A DNA stretch of 64,000 nucleotides from Litoreibacter halocynthiae (GTDB taxonomy: Bacteria > Pseudomonadota > Alphaproteobacteria > Rhodobacterales > Rhodobacteraceae), in assembly GCF_004365635.1 (NCBI RefSeq), contig NZ_SOBH01000003.1:646345-710344 (forward strand), read 5' to 3'. Positions 45,301 through 53,335 of this stretch are shown here, piece by piece (within the stretch, counting starts at the first letter, position 1; the number at the start of each line of letters is the position of its first letter). Made by a program: the position numbers and the translations under genes. The notes beneath the pieces were generated by a model. The model was not told the DNA's origin, did no database searches, and saw only the letters and a program-made list of their open reading frames with translations.

Positions 45301-45492
45301 ATGTTGGAGTATTCAGGAATAGGCGGGCTGATTATCTTGGCCCTTGATATCTGGGCCATCGTCTCGATTATCGGGTCGCGCGCCTCGACAGGTGCGAAAG
45401 TCGGATGGACGTTGTTGGTCCTTCTGCTGCCCATCGTAGGCTTCGTGATTTGGTTCTTCGCAGGACCACGATCCGCAGCAAGTACGATTTAG
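45301..45492 (+). CDS. PLDc_N domain small membrane protein
   Basis: A 63-residue protein with two hydrophobic helices: GGLIILALDIWAIVSIIG and the Trp/Gly-rich VGWTLLVLLLPIVGFVIWFFAGPR. That is the phospholipase D N-terminal (PLDc_N) small-protein pattern. I chose the ATG at 45301, which has AGGAG upstream; earlier in-frame starts would run across the EcfG promoter. It is read from its own stress promoter and ends in a terminator. Likely an envelope stress component, with no catalytic residues. Confidence 0.82.
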   Translation: MLEYSGIGGLIILALDIWAIVSIIGSRASTGAKVGWTLLVLLLPIVGFVIWFFAGPRSAASTI

Positions 45493-45516
45493 TCGAAAAA
45501 GATCAGCAATTAGAAG

Positions 45517-45546
45517 AAGCCGTCACACGAGAGTGGGCGGCTTTTT
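45517..45546 (+). terminator. rho-independent terminator after the PLDc_N gene
   Basis: AAGCCG at 45517-45522 pairs with CGGCTT at 45538-45543, with additional CAC/GTG pairing inside, followed by Ts to 45545. It lies between the plus-strand gene and the convergent Crp-family gene, whose stop is at 45564. Confidence 0.75.
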
Positions 45547-45563
45547 CGTTTGAACCGAGTTTA

Positions 45564-46292
45564 TTACATGAGCGGACGCTTAACAGCGGCCTCAACATCC
45601 ATTTGGGCCAGCTCTGCAAGGGTCTCTATATTGTTGATGCGTAATTCACCGCCGGACCAGCTTGCCAACTGGCGATCCCTAAGTTTCGTCAACGTTTTAT
45701 TCGTATGAACCAGCGATAACCCCAAAGTATCCGCGAGGTCTTGCTGTCGGTAAGGCAGGGGCATCGTGTTGCCCTGGGATAGGCCTAAGGCCTGGCCGCG
45801 CTTGAAAATTCGCACAAGAGCCCATGCGATGGCTTCGATGGCCGTACGTTGACCCATAGACGCCATCGCCTCGCCCAAGAAGTGCTCCTCCACGGCTGCA
45901 AGCCATGTAAGATCAAACGCCCGGTCAGGATGGGTGCGGAAGAAAGTCCAAAATTCACTGCGGTCGAAGACGCACAACGTCATAGGTGTCGTGGCCTCGA
46001 CAGAGTGGCCCATTTCCCCCATGACGCCAGCTTGCAGCCCGATGAAGTCGCCAGGGAACACGAGATTAATCACTTGGCGATTTCCGTTTTGCAATGTCTT
46101 GTAACGTACACCCATCCCACGGAGTGCAGTAAAAAGCTGAGGGCTGTTCGAGCCCTCCATGAGCAGCGGCGTTCCCGCTTCAATCTTCAATTCCCCAGAT
46201 TTGAAGCGTTCCATGAATTTGATGTCATCGCTTGAGAACTCGATAAACAAATCCTTCTTGCGTAGAGGGCAGTTTCCGCACTTCGTGGTCAT
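45564..46292 (-). CDS. Crp/Fnr-family transcription regulator
   Basis: A 242-residue protein with a cAMP-binding-like beta-barrel (GELKIEAGTPLLMEGSNSPQLFTALRG to about 125), a long dimer helix and a C-terminal winged helix (PYRQQDLADTLGLSLVHTNKTLTKLR). The N-terminal CGNCPLR has two cysteines but not the four-Cys set of true FNR. AGGAG lies ahead of the ATG. It is located inside the stress island, but no EcfG motif was found upstream. Ligand unknown. Confidence 0.88.
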   Translation of the reverse strand: MTTKCGNCPLRKKDLFIEFSSDDIKFMERFKSGELKIEAGTPLLMEGSNSPQLFTALRGMGVRYKTLQNGNRQVINLVFPGDFIGLQAGVMGEMGHSVEATTPMTLCVFDRSEFWTFFRTHPDRAFDLTWLAAVEEHFLGEAMASMGQRTAIEAIAWALVRIFKRGQALGLSQGNTMPLPYRQQDLADTLGLSLVHTNKTLTKLRDRQLASWSGGELRINNIETLAELAQMDVEAAVKRPLM

Positions 46293-46382
46293 GAGTTTTA
46301 TTGCTCCTTCTATGTCATAGTTTAATGCATGAAATGCTAATCTGTACCATAGAGGTGCCTGCTAGAAGTCAGGGTGGGCCCC

Positions 46383-46742
46383 ATGCAAAACATGTATCTC
46401 GTGGTTCAACAGGATCCAATTGTTGCCAGCGACTTGTCAGAAATCATCGGGGAATTTAACCCCGCGGCATCTGTAACCATCGTGGAATCTATGGGACAGG
46501 CCGTTGACCTGTTGAGCGACGTGGCTACGCCCAAATTTGTGCTGGTGTGCGGAACTCCCGAGAGCGTCGCGCAATCCGGTTTGTCATTGGCAATCGAGAC
46601 ATCACAGTCTTGGCTTGTTCTCATCAGTTCCGAGGATAAAGCACAGCTCGATCTGGTGTCGAATTGGGTGCATGTTGCAGCACCTTTCACGACTGCGTCG
46701 CTAACGCGAGCGCTGAACAGCATTACCGCCGCTGAGCGTTAG
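46383..46742 (+). CDS. degenerate receiver-like protein
   Basis: A 119-residue protein resembling a response-regulator receiver fold: YLVVQQDPIVASDLSEII aligns with the typical first strand and helix (VLVVEDEPIIALDLE), and VHVAAPFTTASLTRAL with the end (VLVKPFTxxxL). The phospho-accepting Asp is absent at PKFVLVCG, and the signalling Lys is replaced by Ala. It may be a non-phosphorylatable partner of the neighbouring stress signalling proteins. A GTG at 46374 is an alternative start. The last 20 bases overlap the convergent holin-like gene. Confidence 0.65.
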   Translation: MQNMYLVVQQDPIVASDLSEIIGEFNPAASVTIVESMGQAVDLLSDVATPKFVLVCGTPESVAQSGLSLAIETSQSWLVLISSEDKAQLDLVSNWVHVAAPFTTASLTRALNSITAAER

Positions 46743-47049
46743 CGCCAGCTTGCACCCCGTGTAAAAACGCTTGCATCAAAGGGGGTGCTTCTGAGGGAGC
46801 GTGCGTGCGCACGTCGGGTACTGACTTGGTGGAACGTGCGGATGACAGACCCATCATAATGAGCCCCAATCCGGTATAAAAACCGCCAATCACCAGCGCC
46901 GCTGTTAGTGGCGTTGCAACCGCGGTCAGAAAAATCCAAGCCGCAACAGTCAGGAACGCCATGCCCGCGGCCAGTGACAGCCCGCCGACAGACGACAGCA
47001 CGATACTCAGCGCTGCCGCCTTCGCCTTCTTTTCAATCAGGTCAAACAT
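46723..47049 (-). CDS. holin-superfamily III / DUF1469-like membrane protein
   Basis: A 108-residue protein with an amphipathic N-terminus, two hydrophobic helices (LSIVLSSVGGLSLAAGMAFLTVAAWIFLTAV and ALVIGGFYTGLGLIMMG) and a charged C-terminal tail. The pattern resembles the Phage_holin_3_6/DUF1469 group, commonly found beside DUF883 proteins in stress loci; it is not a phage gene here. Only one base separates it from the DUF883 stop, so it shares that gene's EcfG promoter. Confidence 0.72.
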   Translation of the reverse strand: MFDLIEKKAKAAALSIVLSSVGGLSLAAGMAFLTVAAWIFLTAVATPLTAALVIGGFYTGLGLIMMGLSSARSTKSVPDVRTHAPSEAPPLMQAFLHGVQAGANAQRR

Positions 47050-47050
47050 T

Positions 47051-47383
47051 TCAACGACGGCTGCTCATGAAGCCGATCAGGAAGCCGGCGCCTGCCGCAA
47101 TTGCCAAAGCTGTTGCGGGCTGTTTTGTAACGAAGTCGTTTGCCTGACCCTGCAGGTCAGCGGCACGCTCCTTTGCGCGCTCCAGCTGCTCTGCGCCTTG
47201 CTCCCGCGCCGCACGCGCAGTTGCATTCGCTGCTTGGGATAGATCGGATGCCTTGCCTTTGCCCATTTCGGCGATGATGTCGGTCAAACCGCTGATGTCA
47301 GATTTTAGGACAGCGAGCTGTTCGGCAATGTCGTCGCTGGTCGGGGTTTTGAGTTCTTCAACTTTCGCGCTAGAGCGTGCCAT
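47051..47383 (-). CDS. DUF883 (ElaB/YqjD-like) inner-membrane protein
   Basis: A 110-residue protein with an N-terminal coiled-coil region (about 20-90, rich in Ala, Glu and Lys) and a C-terminal hydrophobic anchor ending in the family's typical GAGFLIGFMSSRR. ElaB/YqjD proteins are tail-anchored and bind ribosomes in stationary phase in E. coli. I chose the ATG at 47383 with GAAAGGAAG upstream; a longer frame to 47515 crosses the promoter. Transcribed from an EcfG-type promoter. Confidence 0.85.
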   Translation of the reverse strand: MARSSAKVEELKTPTSDDIAEQLAVLKSDISGLTDIIAEMGKGKASDLSQAANATARAAREQGAEQLERAKERAADLQGQANDFVTKQPATALAIAAGAGFLIGFMSSRR

Positions 47384-47420
47384 GATGATGCTTCCTTTCA
47401 ATTGCTTCGTTTCACCCACT

Positions 47421-47446
47421 AACGCGGTGAGAGCACCGACCGTTCC
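47421..47446 (-). promoter_or_regulatory. EcfG-type promoter for the DUF883/holin-like operon
   Basis: On the minus strand GGAAC (complement of 47442-47446), a 17-base spacer and CGTT (complement of 47421-47424). The ATG of the DUF883 gene follows about 38 bases downstream. Confidence 0.82.
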
Positions 47447-47469
47447 CGATGTTTCGCAATTATTTTTGG

Positions 47470-47495
47470 GGAACTTCGGGGAAGGTCGCCTAGTT
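47470..47495 (+). promoter_or_regulatory. possible degenerate EcfG-type promoter for the DUF1328 gene
   Basis: GGAAC at 47470-47474 with AGTT (instead of CGTT) 17 bases later, on the plus strand, 53 bases ahead of the DUF1328 ATG. One mismatch in the -10 makes this only suggestive. Confidence 0.4.
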
Positions 47496-47547
47496 GGGCA
47501 AGCATCAAAGATCACACAATCAAAACGTTATCTGAAAGGAAAACACC

Positions 47548-47712
47548 ATGTTATACTGGGCTTTAGTTTTTTTCGTCGTCGCAATAATTGCCGGAGTTTT
47601 CGGTTTTGGAGGCATCGCCAGCGCGTCCGCCGGCATAGCTCAAATCCTGTTTTTCATCTTCTTAGCGCTCTTCGTGGCAACTCTCATCGTACGACTGGTT
47701 CGAAAGGTTTGA
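47548..47712 (+). CDS. DUF1328 (YtjA-like) small membrane protein
   Basis: A 54-residue protein with two helices: [22 protein letters not shown], then [29 protein letters not shown]. This is the classic DUF1328 family pattern. AAAGGA precedes the ATG. It belongs to the cluster of small envelope proteins in the stress island and is followed by the damaged dps gene. Function unknown; family members are stress-induced in several alphaproteobacteria, from memory. Confidence 0.88.
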   Translation: MLYWALVFFVVAIIAGVFGFGGIASASAGIAQILFFIFLALFVATLIVRLVRKV

Positions 47713-47751
47713 GCAATCTTTGAACCAATCAGACAACGGAAAGGAAATGCA

Positions 47752-48299
47752 ATGACCGAGGTCTGAGTAACATTCCAGCATCGACCGTCATCAACATCGG
47801 CGTACATAGTGCATCCTGCATGGCAGATGGACTGCGCGACATGGGTGCAGATACTTACTGGCTGACATTCAATACCCATGCGTACCATTGGAATGTCAAA
47901 GAACCGCTCTTCTTTGTGCTGCACAACTTGACCGAAGAGTACTACGAAGACACGTTTGCCGCTGCCGACGAGCTGGCAGAGCGTAAACGTGCTTTGGGCC
48001 AACTTGCACCGACGAGTATGACGGATGTCATGGAGAACTCGGTCGTCGAGGACCTTGCTGAAATTCCAAGTGCTGGTGATATGAGTGCTGACTTAAGCCG
48101 CGGTCACCAGCGCGTCTCGCGCGGTCTGCATGCATTGATCAAGCTGGATGGGGCAGAGTATGACCCGGTCACCGAGGATATGGCCACAGCGCGGGCGGCG
48201 TTTCACGAAAGGGCATCTTGTATTATGAAGGCGCTCTCGGCGACCTGTGAAGAAAAGCCCCGCCAGCATTCGGCAGGGCTTTCATTTTCTAGGCTTTGA
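47752..48299 (+). pseudogene. dps: Dps-family ferritin-like protein, frameshifted
   Basis: The expected start, ATGACCGAGGTC at 47752 behind AAGGAAA, runs into TGA at 47764. One base off, the frame reads LSNIPASTVINIGVHSASCMADGLRDMGADTYWL, then HAYHWNVKEPLFFVLHNLTEE with the ferroxidase His and Asp/Glu residues, to FHERASCIMKAL. The 3' end reads past the expected stop into the terminator hairpin, suggesting a second frame error. An internal ATG at 47820 could still give a 159-residue product lacking the first helix turn, so complete loss of function is not proven. Confidence 0.7.
48254..48286. terminator. bidirectional terminator between dps and phyR
   Basis: AAAGCCC at 48254-48260 pairs with GGGCTTT at 48276-48282, with GCC/GGC inside. 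T-rich sequence follows on the plus strand and an A-run lies on the other side. It separates the convergent dps relic and phyR. Confidence 0.75.
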
Positions 48300-49092
48300 G
48301 GGTTTGAGTCGAGGCAAAGAACATTGCCTGACTAACTGCGGATCGGACTTGTTCGTCGTTGAACGGTTTGGTTATCAGGAAGGCCGGTTCGTGCTTTTCA
48401 CCAGTCAACAGACGCTCCGGGAATGCCGTGATGAAAATAACAGGTACGTCACCCAGAGCGCTAATCAGGTCGTTGACCGCGTCGATGCCAGAGGAGTTGT
48501 CGGCGAGTTGGATATCCGCAAGGATTAAATCGGGTTTTTCGCTGGTTCCAAGTGCAACAGCCTCCGTTCGGGTCCGTGCGATACCGACCACGTCATGGCC
48601 GAGATGTTCAACGATGGCTTCAATATCGTCCGCGATGATCGGCTCGTCTTCAATGATCATCACACGACCGGTAACACTCTCCATCATTTCTCGCTTGGCG
48701 ATGATAATGAGTTCCTCGGCTTCATCTTGCTTGATGTCCATGACCGTAGCCACCTGCGCGAAGCTCAACTCTTCTATCGTGTTAAGCAAAAGGGCTTCAC
48801 GCGTGTTCACGGTAAGATCCTTTAAGTGATCCTGAGCGGCAGCGCGCGGGCCGCTTTCTTCGATGTTGACGGGGGCGCCCGAACTTGTCCAGATGCTGTG
48901 AAAGACCTTGAAGAGGCCAACACGCGGGTCACCGACCTCGTCAAAGATGGTGGCATCGTGCAAAATTGCTTCTAATGTCGCAACGGCATACGCATCACCG
49001 CTGCTCTGACTTCCGGTCAACGCACGGCCATAGCGGCGCAAAAACGGAAGATGTGTTCCGATGAGTTCAGACCTATCTAAGCTGTCAGACAT
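48289..49092 (-). CDS. phyR: PhyR, anti-anti-sigma response regulator of the general stress response
   Basis: A 267-residue protein with the diagnostic PhyR architecture. Residues 1-135 form a sigma-factor-like domain (TREALLLNTIEELSFAQVATVMD as the sigma4-like part). A receiver domain follows from about 142, with the acidic pair in IEDEP, phosphoacceptor Asp193 (LILADIQLAD) and Lys in LITKPFND. When phosphorylated the sigma-like domain sequesters NepR and frees EcfG. It is divergent from nepR-ecfG through an interdigitated promoter pair. Confidence 0.97.
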   Translation of the reverse strand: MSDSLDRSELIGTHLPFLRRYGRALTGSQSSGDAYAVATLEAILHDATIFDEVGDPRVGLFKVFHSIWTSSGAPVNIEESGPRAAAQDHLKDLTVNTREALLLNTIEELSFAQVATVMDIKQDEAEELIIIAKREMMESVTGRVMIIEDEPIIADDIEAIVEHLGHDVVGIARTRTEAVALGTSEKPDLILADIQLADNSSGIDAVNDLISALGDVPVIFITAFPERLLTGEKHEPAFLITKPFNDEQVRSAVSQAMFFASTQTLKA

Positions 49093-49118
49093 TTTTTTCC
49101 CTTGTTCGAACTATTTTC

Positions 49119-49151
49119 GGAACCTAACGCCTACGTTGTGCGTTTGGTTCC
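49119..49151. promoter_or_regulatory. interdigitated divergent EcfG-type promoters (phyR and nepR-ecfG)
   Basis: Plus strand: GGAAC at 49119-49123, 17 bases, CGTT at 49141-49144, driving nepR-ecfG. Minus strand: GGAAC (complement of 49147-49151), 17 bases, CGTT (complement of 49126-49129), driving phyR. The two promoters occupy the same 33 bp, each -10 lying inside the other's spacer, so RNA polymerase cannot occupy both at once. Both would be EcfG-dependent, giving autoregulation of the module. Confidence 0.85.
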
Positions 49152-49188
49152 CTAGAGTGTCAAATTTAATTGAAGGGCTTGGTGCCTC

Positions 49189-49353
49189 ATGGCGAGCGAT
49201 GAAAGAAAAATACGAGGCGAGAAGCAGATAGATGAGAATCTAAAGCGGGTCTACGAGGAAGTCGTCAACGAAGAAATTCCCGACCGCTTTAAAGATCTGC
49301 TATCTCAGCTGAAGTCGCAGAGCGATGATGACGGTTCGGATGTGTCACGATGA
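49189..49353 (+). CDS. nepR: NepR anti-sigma factor
   Basis: A 54-residue protein beginning MASDERKIRGEKQIDENLKR. The core helices IDENLKRVYEEVVNEEIPDRF and KDLLSQLK match the conserved NepR domain that clamps EcfG. The stop overlaps the ecfG start (ATGA), giving the canonical nepR-ecfG pair. The expected EcfG promoter lies 45 bp upstream. Identification rests on the helix motif, size and position, all of which agree. Confidence 0.92.
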   Translation: MASDERKIRGEKQIDENLKRVYEEVVNEEIPDRFKDLLSQLKSQSDDDGSDVSR

Positions 49354-49907
49354 GCGCCCCTGACCCACGCGACGAGTTGGTAGAGCATCTGCCAGCGTTA
49401 AGAGCGTTCGCAATCAGTTTGACCCGCAATCCGGCGACCGCGGATGACATGGTGCAAGACACCATTGTTAAGGCATGGACGAATATCGACAAGTTCCAAG
49501 CAGGCACAAACCTTCGGGCTTGGCTGTTCACGATTCTGCGCAATACGTTTTATTCAAGCCGTAGAAAGCTGAATCGCGAGGTTTCGGACGGTGAAGGTGT
49601 GTTTACGGAGACGCTTTCAGTCAAGCCATCTCACGACGGAAATTTGCAGATGACAGATTTCAAGAAAGCTTTCGCACAGCTAAATGATGAGCAGCGTGAA
49701 GCGTTGATTTTGGTTGGTGCGTCTGGCTTTTCATATGATGAAGCAGCTGAAACCTGCGGCGTCGCTGTCGGCACAATCAAGAGCCGCGTAAACAGAGGCC
49801 GTGCACGGCTGAGTGAACTGCTGAATCTGCAAGATGACGAATCCTTGGAATTGACGGACAATGCAACGATGGCCGTGATTACTGCCAGCGGCGCGTCCCC
49901 CGTTTAA
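49350..49907 (+). CDS. ecfG: EcfG, general stress response sigma factor
   Basis: A 185-residue ECF sigma factor (ECF15 type). Region 2 contains LVEHLPALRAFAISLTRNPATADDMVQDTIVKAW and FQAGTNLRAWLFTILRNTFYS; region 4 contains LNDEQREALILVGASGFSYDEAAETCGVAVGTIKSRVNRGRARL. It directs RNA polymerase to GGAAC-N16/17-CGTT promoters, several of which occur in the neighbouring 5 kb. Translationally coupled to nepR; the sensor kinase follows after 14 bp. Confidence 0.96.
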   Translation: MSAPDPRDELVEHLPALRAFAISLTRNPATADDMVQDTIVKAWTNIDKFQAGTNLRAWLFTILRNTFYSSRRKLNREVSDGEGVFTETLSVKPSHDGNLQMTDFKKAFAQLNDEQREALILVGASGFSYDEAAETCGVAVGTIKSRVNRGRARLSELLNLQDDESLELTDNATMAVITASGASPV

Positions 49908-49921
49908 CTAAGGTAAAGGGT

Positions 49922-51658
49922 ATGAAATTCGACCGATTGCGCCGCCGATTTGATACCCTTGCCTTTAAGGTGGTCGTGTTCTTGTCGTTGGCATTGTTGC
50001 CAATCGGGCTAATCGCCGTCAATCAAAGCCGAGCGGTCAATCAGCAGGCACAACAGCGCTTGGAATTGGCGTTGATCGCTTGGACAGATCTCGCAGCGGC
50101 GGAAGAACGCAAAACAATTCAGCGCGCCTTTGCCGCTGCAGAGGCGTTCTCGACTGTACTTCCGATGATCAAAGATGACCCACAGGCTTGTTACGACTTA
50201 CTGAATAAATACCGTATCAAGTCGAAACAGTTTTCACTGATCGGCTTCCCTGATGAGACGGGTCAGATGAATTGCTCGACTTCGCACAAGTCGTTCGATT
50301 TTTCGGATAACCCGATTTTTTTAAAGGCCAAGTCCAGCCCTCAGCCCTTTGTCGACATCCGGGTTGCAGGGCAGGTGTCCGAGACCTCAGTGATCGTTGT
50401 GGTGCATCCGGTTTTTGAAGGCGAAGTCTTTAAAGGTTACGTGGTCGTATCGATCCCGCACGACGGTCTTGAGATTAATTCAGAAGCGGAGGCTGAACTC
50501 AGTCCGGTTGAGGTTATTACCTACAACAATGATGGCGACGTTTTGACATCAACCCTCGATTTGACCAGCGCGCCGGATCGTCTTCCCATTGATCGGAGTT
50601 TGAAAACGCTTGTCGGATCAGGACCAGTGGCGTTTCGCGAATTTCAGAATAACAAAGACAATCGAATTTATACCACCACACCAATAATCAAAGATACCGT
50701 TTACGCGTTGAGTATCTGGGATGGTGACGCACCGGATTTGAAAGCCGCCAGTTTCAATAGATCGGCCAGCCTGTTCCCATTGTTGATGTGGGTTGCGAGC
50801 CTCGTTGTTGCCTACATGGCATTGCACAGCTTGGTGCTGCGGCACATCCGGCGGTTGCGCAGCCAGATGGACCAGTTCGCAAAAGAGCGGACCGTCCCGC
50901 ATGAAACTGCGCAAGATAGCCAGTCCATGGCCTTCGAATTGCGGGCAATGGAAAATGACTTTGTGTCGATGGCGCAATCGCTGCTGCAGGATGAAGCCGC
51001 GATGGAAGAAATTGTGCGCGAAAAGAACATCTTGCTCAAAGAGGTGCATCACCGCGTTAAAAACAATCTGCAGCTGATCTCGTCGATTATGAATATGCAC
51101 ATGCGCAAGGCGCGCAGTTCTGAAACGAAAGCTGTGCTGGGCCGACTGCAGGACCGTATCCTTGGCCTCGCGACTGTGCATCGCAACCTTTACCAGACAG
51201 ACAATCTGAACAACCTGAATGCCGGAGAGATGTTGTCGGATGTTGTTGCACAGATGCTGTCTGTCGGTGTCGCCCCGGGCACTGATATTAAAATTAGCAA
51301 AGAGATTGAGGACGTTACCCTTTATCCCGACCAGGCTGTACCGCTGTCCTTGCTTACGTCTGAAGCGGTGACCAATGCGCTGAAATATGTTGGTAAGCCT
51401 GCGCAAGGTCGACCGTGGATCGACATCAAGTTTGCGGATAATGGCGATGGCACTGCGACGCTGAGTGTGGCGAATTCGAAAGGCCGTGCACTGGTTGACA
51501 TCGATGATGTCGAGCAAACGGGGCTTGGTGCCAAGCTGGTGCGTTCGTTTTCTATTCAGTTGGGGGCTGAAGTGTCTATTGAAGACGCCGAGGCTGATTA
51601 TAAAATCAGCGCGACGTTCACGATTGCCGATTTTTCGCACGAACCTTTGGATTATTGA
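49922..51658 (+). CDS. HWE/HisKA_2-type sensor histidine kinase (PhyK-like)
   Basis: A 578-residue membrane kinase. An N-terminal helix at about 18-36 is followed by a Cache-like periplasmic sensor (to about 275) and a second helix at 282-302. The DHp domain is of HisKA_2 type (LLKEVHHRVKNNLQLISSIMNMH, phospho-His in EVHHR), and a HATPase domain follows (SEAVTNALKY, GLGAKLVRSF). Kinases of this class phosphorylate PhyR. Its position 14 bp after ecfG in one operon makes it the probable input kinase of the stress module. The ligand is unknown. Confidence 0.92.
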   Translation: MKFDRLRRRFDTLAFKVVVFLSLALLPIGLIAVNQSRAVNQQAQQRLELALIAWTDLAAAEERKTIQRAFAAAEAFSTVLPMIKDDPQACYDLLNKYRIKSKQFSLIGFPDETGQMNCSTSHKSFDFSDNPIFLKAKSSPQPFVDIRVAGQVSETSVIVVVHPVFEGEVFKGYVVVSIPHDGLEINSEAEAELSPVEVITYNNDGDVLTSTLDLTSAPDRLPIDRSLKTLVGSGPVAFREFQNNKDNRIYTTTPIIKDTVYALSIWDGDAPDLKAASFNRSASLFPLLMWVASLVVAYMALHSLVLRHIRRLRSQMDQFAKERTVPHETAQDSQSMAFELRAMENDFVSMAQSLLQDEAAMEEIVREKNILLKEVHHRVKNNLQLISSIMNMHMRKARSSETKAVLGRLQDRILGLATVHRNLYQTDNLNNLNAGEMLSDVVAQMLSVGVAPGTDIKISKEIEDVTLYPDQAVPLSLLTSEAVTNALKYVGKPAQGRPWIDIKFADNGDGTATLSVANSKGRALVDIDDVEQTGLGAKLVRSFSIQLGAEVSIEDAEADYKISATFTIADFSHEPLDY

Positions 51659-53181
51659 TGGCTGGCACCAATAAGCCCGAGTTTTATTTGACGGCAAGCG
51701 AGGCATATCCCGCGCTTGAGCGCGCTTTTCTGGAAGCCAGATCTGAGGTCATCGGTTCTTTCCGTGTATTTGACCCGAAGACCCGACTTCGTTCTGAGGC
51801 CGGGCGCGCTATTGGCGAGACTTGGGGCGATCTGGTGCGGCATGTGGTTAGCAAGGGAGTGAGGGTCACGCTGCGAATTTCGGATTTTGATCCGATTGTA
51901 GGAACTGATCTTCATCGCGCCACACATGTGTCGGTGAAAGGCTTTCGTGACTCTGTGGGCGACTCTGATTTGTTTGACATCAAATCCGAGATGCATCCCG
52001 CGCAGATGGGGATGCTCCCCCGCTTGTTGTTATGGCCGCGGACCTATCTGGAGGTGCGGCGCCACGCAGCGCGATTGCGGGAATTACCGGACGGCCAACG
52101 CGAGATTGAGATGGAGCATTTACCCGCGTTGCGACCATTGCTGAAAAGGACCAATTGCCAGCTTCGCGCGCGGATATTTCCCCCGCCCAACTCATTTCCC
52201 GCTACTCATCATCAAAAGCTGGCAGTGTTTGATGGGGTGCGCCTCTACGTGGGCGGGCTGGATGTGGACGAACGACGCTTTGATACGCTGGATCATGATC
52301 AGGCAAGTGAACAGACATGGCACGATGTGCAGGTGATGGTCGGCGGGGCCCGTGCAAAATCTGCTCATACTTATCTAAAGGCGTTCGTGATGCGTGATCA
52401 ATCCGTGTTGAAAAAGCCGTTTCCCGATCTGCTGCGAACCTATTCGATGCCACGCCAAATTAGCACGCCGTATCTATCGCCACGCACTGTCCTGAACGAA
52501 ATCGAGACTGCGCATGAGAAAGGCTTTCGAGACGCGAAACGGTTGATATATCTGGAAACTCAATTTTTTCGGGATACGAAGCTTGCGAAAGTACTCTGTG
52601 CTGCGGGCCGTGCTAACCCTGATCTCGGCGTGATATTGGTTCTTCCTGCGGCACCTGATGACGTTGCCTTCGAGCAATCTGAGGGAAGTGATGCTAGATA
52701 CGGGGAGTATTTGCAGGCAAAATGCCTGGACCAATTGCATGATGCCTTCGGCCACCGCTTGTTCGTTGTCGCCGTCGCGCAAACAAGACCGACGTCGGAT
52801 ACCACGAGGGCGGCATTGTATGATGCACCGCTGATTTATGTTCATGCAAAAGTTTCGATATTCGACGAGGACTTAGCGATCGTGTCATCAGCGAACCTGA
52901 ACGGGCGCAGCATGAGATGGGATACCGAAGTCGGAGTTTCGTTTGATGAAAAGAGTGACGTGTTACGACTGAAAGAGCGATGCTTCGAGCACTGGTTGCG
53001 CAAGGAGGCGACAGAAAAATTTTTCGATCCCGCGACCGCAGTCTCTGCATGGCGTGATCTCGCGCTGGCCAATCAAAGATCTGCGCCCTCTTCTCGGGTC
53101 AGCTTTATTTTGCCTTATGCTGTGGCTCCAGCGCGCCAGTTCGGACGGAACTTACCGGGTGTCGCTGAAGAGATCGTGTGA
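51658..53181 (+). CDS. phospholipase D family protein
   Basis: A 507-residue protein with two HKD motifs: HHQKLAVFDGVRLYVGGLD near residue 185 and HAKVSIFDEDLAIVSSANLNGRS near 397, the pair needed for one PLD active site. No signal peptide is seen. The ATG overlaps the kinase stop by one base (TGATG), so it belongs to the nepR-ecfG-kinase operon. Membrane lipid remodelling or cardiolipin synthesis under stress is a reasonable role; the substrate is unproven. Confidence 0.9.
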   Translation: MAGTNKPEFYLTASEAYPALERAFLEARSEVIGSFRVFDPKTRLRSEAGRAIGETWGDLVRHVVSKGVRVTLRISDFDPIVGTDLHRATHVSVKGFRDSVGDSDLFDIKSEMHPAQMGMLPRLLLWPRTYLEVRRHAARLRELPDGQREIEMEHLPALRPLLKRTNCQLRARIFPPPNSFPATHHQKLAVFDGVRLYVGGLDVDERRFDTLDHDQASEQTWHDVQVMVGGARAKSAHTYLKAFVMRDQSVLKKPFPDLLRTYSMPRQISTPYLSPRTVLNEIETAHEKGFRDAKRLIYLETQFFRDTKLAKVLCAAGRANPDLGVILVLPAAPDDVAFEQSEGSDARYGEYLQAKCLDQLHDAFGHRLFVVAVAQTRPTSDTTRAALYDAPLIYVHAKVSIFDEDLAIVSSANLNGRSMRWDTEVGVSFDEKSDVLRLKERCFEHWLRKEATEKFFDPATAVSAWRDLALANQRSAPSSRVSFILPYAVAPARQFGRNLPGVAEEIV

Positions 53182-53335
53182 TCCTGCCAACTTTTTAAGC
53201 GTGTGAAGATGCATCTGCAAAAGTGACGTAAGGTCGTGTTGCTTCAAGGAAAAAGGCACAATCCTCATCATATTTACGCCACAAATGTTTCCCAACTTGA
53301 TACAATGATAAGAGTTTAGCGAGGGAAGCGATTTT

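Noticed and set aside
50618..51706. 362-codon minus-strand frame opposite the histidine kinase
   Set aside because: Antisense shadow; the kinase motifs on the plus strand are intact.
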